From Mariniphaga sediminis (GTDB lineage Bacteria; Bacteroidota; Bacteroidia; Bacteroidales; Prolixibacteraceae), in the NCBI RefSeq assembly GCF_003573545.1, contig NZ_QWET01000024.1, forward strand, positions 1-64,000: a stretch of DNA of 64,000 nt. The letters are read 5' to 3'. Below, one piece after another: positions 1 to 6,223 of the stretch. The notes beneath the pieces are model-generated. The model saw only the letters and a program-made list of their open reading frames with translations, did not search any database and was not told the DNA's origin. Made by a program: the position numbers and the translations under genes. Positions within the stretch are counted from its first letter, which is position 1; each line of letters starts with the position of its first letter.

Positions 1-66
1 CTCTTGAAGAGCTTCAAGTACTACTTTTGTTTTAAAGCCTGCGCTGTAAGTTTTTCTCTTTTTCAT
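1..66 (-). CDS. IS3-family transposase OrfA, N-terminal 22 codons only (cut by window edge)
   Basis: Reading leftwards from an ATG at 64-66, the protein starts MKKRKTYSAGFKTKVVLEAL, which resembles the N-terminus of IS3/IS407-type OrfA transposases (basic start, then an S/PEFK-V-LEAL helix-turn-helix). Only 22 codons lie inside the window, so family and intactness are judged from the start alone. If this is an insertion sequence, its terminal inverted repeat should lie within about 67-150, where a GGGGCTAATTATA-like stretch sits, but the exact end cannot be fixed without the other end of the element. It is transcribed away from the TonB/BlaI cluster. Confidence 0.6.
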   Translation of the reverse strand, partial: MKKRKTYSAGFKTKVVLEALQE

Positions 67-183
67 AACAACAAGTTTATTAAATTTTCAAATTATACTT
101 GTTGTCTAAATTTTGGGGCTAATTATAGGTAGATAATTTTTGCCCGGAAAACACAGCAGACTATTAGCTTTTGTAATTTTAAA

Positions 184-197
184 ACTAAAATATTAGT
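184..197. promoter_or_regulatory. BlaI-type operator, copy 1 (ACTAA-AATA-TTAGT)
   Basis: A 14-bp inverted repeat with five-base arms ACTAA/TTAGT and a 4-bp centre. The same arms and spacing occur at 248-261, 268-281 and 1130-1143, all upstream of the TonB-like gene or the blaI-like gene. BlaI/MecI repressors bind short palindromes upstream of their own operons, so the assignment to the BlaI homologue encoded at 1202 is an inference from position. Confidence 0.6.
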
Positions 198-247
198 TGA
201 TTTATATTGCTTATAATGAGTAGTTTATTTTCTTTTTATATAAAATA

Positions 248-281
248 ACTAAGAAATTAGTTTGAAAACTAAATCTTTAGT
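248..281. promoter_or_regulatory. Two BlaI-type operators (248-261 and 268-281)
   Basis: Two ACTAA-N4-TTAGT palindromes with centres GAAA and ATCT start 20 bp apart, about two helical turns, which would place two bound dimers on the same face. The first overlaps the -33 TTTG (261-264) and the second fills the spacer before the -7 element (284-291). Occupancy should therefore block RNA polymerase directly. Confidence 0.65.
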
Positions 282-291
282 TATATATTTG
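261..291 (+). promoter_or_regulatory. Bacteroidetes-type promoter of the TonB-like gene
   Basis: TTTG at 261-264, a 19-base spacer, then TATATTTG at 284-291 match the Bacteroidetes sigma consensus (TTTG, 19-21 bp, TAnnTTTG) without a mismatch. Transcription would begin near 297, giving a leader of about 80 nt before the ATG at 379. Confidence 0.65.
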
Positions 292-378
292 AAATAGGAT
301 TTTCCTGTAGCAGTAAATGAAGTAAGGGGAGAAGGATACAATGTATTTTGATTATGTAAAACGTTAAATTTAAATGCC

Positions 379-1056
379 ATGGAAACAAAAAAAACAAACG
401 CTGCAAATTTGGAGAACAAAAGAAACCTGTTCTTTTTAATTGGACTGGTGATTGCTCTCGGTTTTACTTTACTGGCTTTTGAATGGTCGGTTGCGCCCAA
501 AAAGGCAGAATCTCTTGGTACGGTTCAGTTTCAGCCTGTTGCGGAAGAAATGGTTCCGATAACCCGTGAGCCAGAAGCCAAACTCCCGCCTCCTAAAGTT
601 GTCGAAATGTTGAATATAGTTGAAGATCATGTTGATATTGATGATGAGATTCTGATAGAAGACAGTGAGGCAAATGATGAAACAGTTATTGATTTTACCC
701 CGGTCATATTTAAAAATACGGAAGAGCCGGAAAGAGAAGAGAAAATATTTATTGCCGTGGATGATCCTGCTGAATTTCCGGGAGGAGACAGGGCTCTTTA
801 TAAATACATCAGTGACCAGGTAAGGTATCCTGTCGTTGCTCAGGAGAACGGAATTCAGGGAAAGGTATTTGTAAAATTTGTTGTAAATGAAGTGGGAATG
901 GTGAGTAATGCCGAAATTTTACGGGGCGTAGATATTTCCCTGGATCAAGAGGCGCTACGGGTTGTTAACAGTTTGCCGAAATTTAAACCCGGAAGACAAC
1001 AGGGGAGAGCGGTAAAAGTATATTATAGTGCCGTCATTAATTTTCAACTTCAGTAG
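379..1056 (+). CDS. TonB-family protein (membrane anchor plus TonB C-terminal domain)
   Basis: A 225-residue protein with a short cytoplasmic N-terminus, one membrane helix at about residues 16-36, an acidic and proline-containing periplasmic linker, and a TonB C-terminal domain at about 132-225 that starts EFPGGDRAL and contains the usual YP..A...GIQGKV..F.V pattern. TonB proteins carry proton-motive energy from ExbB/ExbD to outer-membrane receptors, but no exbB or exbD gene is nearby. This copy sits under BlaI-type operators and next to an M56 peptidase that carries the same C-terminal domain. It may therefore serve this signalling cluster rather than general transport. The two TonB domains (here and at about 2709-2999) are clearly paralogous, sharing for example FPGGD and DxEALRVxNSLP. 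Confidence 0.85.
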   Translation: METKKTNAANLENKRNLFFLIGLVIALGFTLLAFEWSVAPKKAESLGTVQFQPVAEEMVPITREPEAKLPPPKVVEMLNIVEDHVDIDDEILIEDSEANDETVIDFTPVIFKNTEEPEREEKIFIAVDDPAEFPGGDRALYKYISDQVRYPVVAQENGIQGKVFVKFVVNEVGMVSNAEILRGVDISLDQEALRVVNSLPKFKPGRQQGRAVKVYYSAVINFQLQ

Positions 1057-1129
1057 TCTAATAATCCGGAAAGGATTTGACCTGTTGCGTTTCAATGTAT
1101 GTACGGTGTATTCAATTCCGGGAAACAAA

Positions 1130-1143
1130 ACTAAATATTTAGT
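1130..1143. promoter_or_regulatory. BlaI-type operator, copy 4 (ACTAA-ATAT-TTAGT)
   Basis: A perfect 14-bp palindrome in the gap between the TonB-like gene (ends 1056) and the blaI-like gene (starts 1202), with the same arms as the three sites upstream of 379. Its place 59 bp before the repressor start suggests autoregulation of blaI and the M56 gene. No clear TTTG/TAnnTTTG pair was found beside it. Confidence 0.6.
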
Positions 1144-1201
1144 TGGTGGGCACAGTTTTTGTAGTTCGAATAATCAGGTTTTATCATTTCAACGTATAAA
1201 A

Positions 1202-1597
1202 ATGAAAGAGTTAACAAAAGCAGAAGAACAGGTTATGCAGCTCCTTTGGAAGCTGGAAAAAGCCTTTGTAAAAGATCTTATCGATGAAATGCCAACCCCC
1301 AAACCTGCTTACAACACGGTATCTACTATTATTCGTATTCTTGAAAAAAAGGGTTTTGTAGGACACAATGCCTACGGAAAAACCCATGAATACTATCCGC
1401 TCATCTCCCGGAAAGAGTACACCCGCTCGTTCATGAAAAACTTTATGCGCAACTATTTCAGTGGTTCTTTTCAGGAAATGGTTTCATTTTTCGCCAAAGA
1501 AGACAACATGAGCCTGTCTGATTTGGATGAATTAATGGAAGATGTGAAACGTGATCTGGAAAACGAAAATTCAGATGAAAATGGACAACATCGTTAA
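1202..1597 (+). CDS. BlaI/MecI/CopY-family transcriptional repressor
   Basis: A 131-residue winged-helix protein beginning MKELTKAEEQVMQLLWKLEK, the classic BlaI/MecI opening, followed by the recognition helix region PAYNTVSTIIRILEKKGFVG and the wing YGKTHEYYPLISRKEY. The C-terminal half (about 80-131) is the helical dimerisation part that is cut by the partner protease in BlaR1/MecR1 systems. An upstream in-frame extension to 1028 exists but is not protein-like, and the ATG at 1202 aligns with the family start. The M56 gene begins inside its 3' end (ATG at 1581, 17-bp overlap), so the pair is translationally coupled. Expected role: it represses the TonB-like gene and its own operon through the ACTAA-N4-TTAGT sites. 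Confidence 0.9.
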   Translation: MKELTKAEEQVMQLLWKLEKAFVKDLIDEMPTPKPAYNTVSTIIRILEKKGFVGHNAYGKTHEYYPLISRKEYTRSFMKNFMRNYFSGSFQEMVSFFAKEDNMSLSDLDELMEDVKRDLENENSDENGQHR

Positions 1598-2999
1598 TTT
1601 TATCCTGGAATCAGGAATCAGTCTTTCCCTGTTTTCTCTCATTTACATTCTGTTTCTCCGGAAAGAGACCTTTTTTAGGCTAAACCGGCTTTTCCTGCTA
1701 AGCTCCCTTCTTTTTTCGGTCATTCTTCCTTTTCTGAAGTTTCAGGTTTACAATACCGATCCTGTGATGCTGACCGAGATTACTATTACACCATATCGTA
1801 ACCTGATTGAGGCTGTTACGGTTTACGGAAAAGATTTGTCGGGTAGCATCGAACAGGCCATTCTTTCTGCCAATGCCATTATCCTGATATACATTGCCGG
1901 ATTGTTGTTTTTTCTTCTTCGCTTTCTGGTGCGGGTAGCAGAATTAATCCTGCTCATTTACCAAAATCCGGTACAAAAAATGCATGGCTTTAAACTGGTT
2001 ACCCTGAATCAAAATATTGGGCCGTTTTCTTTTTTGAATTATGTTTTTTTGAGCAGTTCCCTGGAAAGGAAAGACGGGTATCACAAGATGATTGCACACG
2101 AGCTGGAACACATTAAGCAAGGGCATACTTTTGATGTTATCATCCTCGAAATCCTTACCGCTTTTCAGTGGTTTAACCCGTTTATGTGGATGTTTCAACG
2201 GGTAGTCAGGGAAAATCATGAGTACCTTGCTGATCAGGCTGTGTTAAATTCAGGAGTTAGCCGGGGATATTACAAAAAGTTACTGCTTATTCAATATGCA
2301 GGCGACCAGTTTGAAATGACCAATCACTTTAACTATTCCCTGATAAAGAACCGCGTTAGAATGATGTCGAAACTCAGATCATCAAAGGTTGCCAACGGGA
2401 AGGTCATTTTTGGAATTTTGGCTGCCTTTGTTTTAGTTGTCGTTTTTGCCTGCGAAAAGAAAGAGTCATTTGAAGTGGGAGCTAAAAAGGAAGTTGCTCC
2501 ATTGAATGTAAGCGCTTTGAATGAGCAACTGAAAATCGAAAGTGCCTCAGGCAATCTGAGAAAGATAAGACAGCTTTTTTCGGGAGGTAATACGGGAGAA
2601 GCAGACGACGACAGTTTGATCAATATACACACAGCTCAAAAGAAGGAAGAACCGAAAAAGTTGGGGGTGGCTGAAGAAGTGTTTTTCCTTGTGGATGAAA
2701 TGCCTGGTTTCCCGGGAGGTGATGATGCACTGCGCCAGTTTATTACCAATTCGGTTGAATACCCTGAGGCTGCCATTGAAAAAGGGTTGCAGGGGAAAGT
2801 GGTTGTTTCCTTTGTTGTAACCAAAAACGGATCAATTGCTAATTCCCACATTGCACATGGAGTTGATCCGGCCCTAGATAAAGAGGCCCTGAGGGTTATA
2901 AATAGTCTGCCTGTTTGGACTCCCGGAACGCACAAAGGGAAAGCAGTTAATGTTAGTTACACTGTTCCAATCACCTTTGCATTGGACAACAACCTCTGA
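1581..2999 (+). CDS. BlaR1-type M56 membrane metallopeptidase with C-terminal TonB domain
   Basis: A 472-residue protein. The N-terminal part has membrane helices near residues 4-24, 31-50 and 93-115, followed by a cytosolic M56 zinc peptidase core with HELEH at 173-177 and a likely third ligand in NHEYLADQAV (E214). Another membrane helix lies at about 274-292, then a periplasmic linker and a TonB C-terminal domain from about 377 (FPGGDDALRQF). In BlaR1/MecR1 the periplasmic part is a beta-lactam sensor. Here it is replaced by a TonB fold, as in other Bacteroidetes M56 proteins, so the signal is probably not a beta-lactam. ATG at 1581 was preferred over 1575 because it gives MDNIVNFILES, the usual start. 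It likely cleaves the BlaI partner when activated. Confidence 0.85.
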   Translation: MDNIVNFILESGISLSLFSLIYILFLRKETFFRLNRLFLLSSLLFSVILPFLKFQVYNTDPVMLTEITITPYRNLIEAVTVYGKDLSGSIEQAILSANAIILIYIAGLLFFLLRFLVRVAELILLIYQNPVQKMHGFKLVTLNQNIGPFSFLNYVFLSSSLERKDGYHKMIAHELEHIKQGHTFDVIILEILTAFQWFNPFMWMFQRVVRENHEYLADQAVLNSGVSRGYYKKLLLIQYAGDQFEMTNHFNYSLIKNRVRMMSKLRSSKVANGKVIFGILAAFVLVVVFACEKKESFEVGAKKEVAPLNVSALNEQLKIESASGNLRKIRQLFSGGNTGEADDDSLINIHTAQKKEEPKKLGVAEEVFFLVDEMPGFPGGDDALRQFITNSVEYPEAAIEKGLQGKVVVSFVVTKNGSIANSHIAHGVDPALDKEALRVINSLPVWTPGTHKGKAVNVSYTVPITFALDNNL

Positions 3000-3047
3000 A
3001 TAATCCGTTTTAGAAACGGTAAAAAATAAATCTAAGATTCAATAGCT

Positions 3048-4304
3048 ATGAACTTTCGACAACCGTTTTATATTTTCCTGTTTCTTTTTTTTAACTTTCA
3101 GATCACAGTATTGTCGCAGGATAAAACAGATTTGTTAATTCTGCAAAAAAACTACCACGCTGCTCTCCTGCAAATCGATAATGAGATTCAGAAGTATCCG
3201 CAGGCTGATTTGTATTTCAAAAAAGGATTTGTTTTCAGCCAAATGCAAAACTATCAGAATGCTACAAAGGCTTTTTCCTTAGCACTGGAGTTGGAACCTC
3301 AAAATTCTAAGTTTTTGGAAGAGATGGCCGAAGCCTTATCTTCTTTGGGAAATCATTATGACGCAACACCTTTTTTTGAACAGGCTGTTGTTTTGCAGCC
3401 AGAAAAACATTCCATCGCAGGTAAACTGGGTCGAAATTATATTCAATTAGATAAGTTTCAGAAAGCGTACGATATTTTCGCAGGTATTTACCAGGCAGAT
3501 TCATCCAATGTCTACTGGAACAAGCAGTTTGCTTTTTGTGCGCATCAAACCGGGAAAACAAAACATGCCATCACATTGTATGAAAAAGTATTGGATATCA
3601 ACCCACGGGATTATGCTTCGTATTTTAATCTTATCCGGTTGTACCAGCAAACGGAGCAATTTGGCAAGGCTTTGGAAACCATCGAAGCAGGACTTGGGAA
3701 TTTTCCGGATGATGCTGGTTTTTACCAGCAAAAAGCTACTTTTTTTATGGGGAACCGGCAGTACAATGACGCCCGGCTGGCTTATGAACAATACTTTAAG
3801 GCAGGAGGCGATTCGGTTTATAAAGTATTGATGAATTATGGAATCTCTCTTTATTTTACAAAAGATGAGAATAAAGCGATTCAGGTTCTCGACATTTGTG
3901 CCGGACAGTTGGCTAACGATCCCTATGTGCTGTTTTATTTGAGTCTGAGTCACAAAAACCTGGCGCAATATCAAACAGCTGAAGCTTTTATGAATGCTGC
4001 CATCGAATCGGCTACGCCAAGCTACCTGCCCGAAATGTACCATCATCTGGGACAGATTTTTGGACAGCAACGCAAGTTTGAGGAATCAATTGCAGCGCTG
4101 AAAAAGGCGAACGAGTTGGATCCTTCCAACAAGGAAGTGCTTTTCGAAATTGCCACTACGTACGAAGAGTTTAATTCGAATAAAACATTGGCGCTGAACT
4201 TTTACCGTGTGTACCTGACAGAGGCGGGCGAATCGGCACAAAATGTAAACTACGCCCTCGACCGAATAAAAAAAATCAAAGAAGATATGTTTTTTGAAGA
4301 GTAA
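3048..4304 (+). CDS. Secreted tetratricopeptide-repeat protein
   Basis: A 418-residue protein with a signal peptide (residues 1-24, ending VLSQ) followed almost entirely by TPR units, e.g. AILKKAN-type helices, LQPEKHSIAGKLGRNYIQ, and a late repeat SIAALKKANELDPSNKEVLFE. TPRs are protein-binding scaffolds and no catalytic domain is visible. It follows the M56 gene by 48 bp on the same strand and probably belongs to the same operon, which makes it a candidate periplasmic partner of the M56/TonB protein. Its 3' end lies 6 bp from the convergent LuxR-type gene, with no separate terminator visible. Confidence 0.75.
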   Translation: MNFRQPFYIFLFLFFNFQITVLSQDKTDLLILQKNYHAALLQIDNEIQKYPQADLYFKKGFVFSQMQNYQNATKAFSLALELEPQNSKFLEEMAEALSSLGNHYDATPFFEQAVVLQPEKHSIAGKLGRNYIQLDKFQKAYDIFAGIYQADSSNVYWNKQFAFCAHQTGKTKHAITLYEKVLDINPRDYASYFNLIRLYQQTEQFGKALETIEAGLGNFPDDAGFYQQKATFFMGNRQYNDARLAYEQYFKAGGDSVYKVLMNYGISLYFTKDENKAIQVLDICAGQLANDPYVLFYLSLSHKNLAQYQTAEAFMNAAIESATPSYLPEMYHHLGQIFGQQRKFEESIAALKKANELDPSNKEVLFEIATTYEEFNSNKTLALNFYRVYLTEAGESAQNVNYALDRIKKIKEDMFFEE

Positions 4305-4310
4305 CGGGCT

Positions 4311-5267
4311 TTAGTTTCCGTTCAGCCTTTCCATTACAAGGTTGGCAAGCTGTACACGGCTTTTTACCCTGGTTTTGGTGTAAATGCGGTGGGTATGGTC
4401 TTTTACCGTTTGTAATGTTATGAACAGTTTTTCCGCAATCGCTTTGTTGGTTTTCCCGGAACAAATTTCCCGGATAATTTCGGCTTCGCGTTTTGAGATT
4501 TCAAAATCTGTACAAAACAGGTGGAAGCTTTTGTCGGAATCAGCCGTGTTTTCAACACTCGGGCAGGCCATCAGTCTGAGACATACGGGTAAAAGAGCGC
4601 TTGCCGCAAATAGCATTAAAATTGAGGATACGATGGAAACAAATCCAAAAATATCATGAAACCAGAGCATCATCGAATAAAGTCCCACACTTGTGAGATA
4701 AATCAAAATACATTTAGGTAACTCTTCCTTTTTGAAACCGCGCATTGTCTCTTTTTTCGACCGAAAAAAAGGGTAGGAAAATAGCAAATGAAAAAAGAGG
4801 TTAACAATTACAAATATTTTGATTAGAAAGGTATCAGGCTTTGCAGGTGAAGGAAGAAAATTGTTTTGAAATAAAAATGCAAAGATGCTCAATAGTACGA
4901 TAAAACTTGCAAAATAAAAGTACACCCATTTTTTAGACGCATTGTATCCGTTGATGCTAAACGCAAATTTAAGAAGCATAAACCAGCTTACTACAAGAAA
5001 CGGAATTCCAAGAAGGGGGACAAAAAAGGCCAGTTTTTCGATCAGCTCATTGCTCATATAAACATCAGTCATAATTTGTCTCAGCCCCAGATTGCCCCAT
5101 ATTCCATATATAAAAAAGCAGAAAAGGAATATTTGCTGGTAAAGCAGAATTTGCAGGACGGCCGTTTTTTGTTCTCTGAGCAACTGATAGGTAACCAACG
5201 TACCGGTTACCGCAATTCCCGTAGTGGCAATAAAAGTTACAAGATAGGATAGATTCTCAATCAGCAT
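4311..5267 (-). CDS. Membrane-bound LuxR-type transcriptional regulator
   Basis: A 318-residue protein whose first about 235 residues form seven or so hydrophobic helices, followed by a C-terminal LuxR/GerE helix-turn-helix (about 254-318: ISKREAEIIREICSGKTNKAIAEKLFITLQTVKDHTHRIYTK). This architecture (multi-helix membrane part directly joined to a LuxR domain) is common but little studied in Bacteroidetes. It implies sensing in or at the inner membrane with DNA binding from a membrane-tethered state. It is divergent from the membrane protein at 5419, and three CCAA(A)GTAG direct repeats lie in the 150-bp gap, so that neighbour is the likely target. Confidence 0.8.
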   Translation of the reverse strand: MLIENLSYLVTFIATTGIAVTGTLVTYQLLREQKTAVLQILLYQQIFLFCFFIYGIWGNLGLRQIMTDVYMSNELIEKLAFFVPLLGIPFLVVSWFMLLKFAFSINGYNASKKWVYFYFASFIVLLSIFAFLFQNNFLPSPAKPDTFLIKIFVIVNLFFHLLFSYPFFRSKKETMRGFKKEELPKCILIYLTSVGLYSMMLWFHDIFGFVSIVSSILMLFAASALLPVCLRLMACPSVENTADSDKSFHLFCTDFEISKREAEIIREICSGKTNKAIAEKLFITLQTVKDHTHRIYTKTRVKSRVQLANLVMERLNGN

Positions 5268-5284
5268 TATGGTTTAAATTTTGG

Positions 5285-5349
5285 CCAAGTAGTCACTGTA
5301 AGGCTGTGGCCTACCAAAGTAGTGAATATTTAAATTCCAACCAAAGTAG
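5285..5349. promoter_or_regulatory. Three direct repeats CCAA(A)GTAG between divergent genes
   Basis: CCAAGTAG at 5285-5292, CCAAAGTAG at 5314-5322 and CCAAAGTAG at 5341-5349 lie in the same orientation at 27-29 bp spacing. They fill the control region shared by the LuxR-type regulator (start 5267) and the membrane protein (5419). A -7-like TATTTTCG at 5373-5380 follows. Binding by the LuxR-type protein is inferred from position only. Confidence 0.4.
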
Positions 5350-5418
5350 GAAGGATATTTTTACAGAACAGGTTATTTTCGTTACAGCAAAACAATGTGC
5401 GAAAACAAAACAAAAAGC

Positions 5419-6126
5419 ATGAAAATGGAAAAACAAAAGTATTTCGATTTAACTCCTTCTGTGGGAGGAAGTTTTAGCTATGGCTGGCGGACAATATTTG
5501 AAAAAGCTTTTCTTCCGCTGTTACTGGCTGTAATTATTACCGGATTGCTCAACGGACCTGTTGGGGTAAACTGGAAATCAGGCGAGGGCGATTGGTTCAA
5601 TTTTGTGTGGTTTGTTCCTGTGGCATTATTTAGTATGGCCTACGGTTTTTTGTTTATGCCGGTTATTAACTATGGCGAAAAGTATATTTTCCTGAAAGCC
5701 ATGCGGGATGAAGAAACTGATCTCCGGTTTCTTTTTGAAGGATTTAAAACCAAATACCTGAAAATTGTTCTGGCTAATCTGATTGTGTTTGCATTGGTTA
5801 TAATTGGGCTTGTCCTGTTTATCATTCCGGGCATTATTGCTTTATGCCGGCTCGTTTTTGTGCCTTATCTGGTGATGGACAAGGAGCTGGAACCTATGCA
5901 GGCAGTGGAAAAAAGCTGGCAAATGACCCGTGGACATGGCTGGAAAATATTTGCCATGGCAATTATTTCAGTTTTTATTTTCATCGCGGGATTGATCGTT
6001 TTATTTGTCGGTGCGATTATTTCATTTATGTGGATTCATGCGGCTTTTGCTACATTATATCTTTCTGTGCTCAATCAAAATGCCGATGAAAACCCGATTC
6101 CTATTTTAGGAGTAAACGAAGCTTGA
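5419..6126 (+). CDS. Multi-pass membrane protein (DUF975 / GDPD membrane-domain-like)
   Basis: A 235-residue protein with five or six hydrophobic helices. The stretch IIPGIIALCRLVFVPYLVMDK followed by EPMQAVEKSWQMTRGHGWKIF is the recognisable signature of the DUF975 and glycerophosphodiester-phosphodiesterase membrane-domain group (P-G-I, then V-D, then A-x-x-x-S-W-x-x-T-x-G-x-x-W). No enzymatic motif is present and its role is unknown. ATG at 5419 was chosen because it follows an A-rich stretch, but ATG at 5395 in the same frame is possible. It is probably controlled by the divergent membrane-bound LuxR-type regulator. A hairpin terminator follows at 6139-6178. Confidence 0.7.
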   Translation: MKMEKQKYFDLTPSVGGSFSYGWRTIFEKAFLPLLLAVIITGLLNGPVGVNWKSGEGDWFNFVWFVPVALFSMAYGFLFMPVINYGEKYIFLKAMRDEETDLRFLFEGFKTKYLKIVLANLIVFALVIIGLVLFIIPGIIALCRLVFVPYLVMDKELEPMQAVEKSWQMTRGHGWKIFAMAIISVFIFIAGLIVLFVGAIISFMWIHAAFATLYLSVLNQNADENPIPILGVNEA

Positions 6127-6138
6127 CGGTTAATTAAG

Positions 6139-6178
6139 GAAGAAGCTGCCTGACAAGGGATAGGCTTCTTTCTTTTTT
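6139..6178 (+). terminator. Rho-independent terminator after the 5419 gene
   Basis: AAGAAGC (6140-6146) pairs with GCTTCTT (6164-6170), with an inner CCT/AGG pairing, and is followed by TCTTTTTT. It lies 13 bp after the stop at 6126 and separates this gene from the one at 6224. Confidence 0.65.
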
Positions 6179-6223
6179 ACTCTGTCGAGATGGTTTCTTT
6201 CCCGGAATGTTTATTTTTGGGAA

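Larger units (their letters stand above)
67..378. other. Intergenic control region between transposase start and TonB-like gene
   Basis: No convincing gene. The region is very AT-rich. It holds three of the four ACTAA-N4-TTAGT palindromes (184-197, 248-261, 268-281) and a good promoter (261-291) for the gene at 379. The end of the putative insertion sequence probably lies in the first 60-80 bases. Confidence 0.7.

Noticed and set aside
1028-1201. N-terminal extension of the BlaI-like protein
   Set aside because: The 58 extra residues do not resemble the family, and they would place the 1130-1143 operator inside the coding region.
3501-4070. A 189-codon frame on the minus strand inside the TPR gene
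   Set aside because: It lies wholly within a clear TPR coding region in another frame and has no recognisable protein character.
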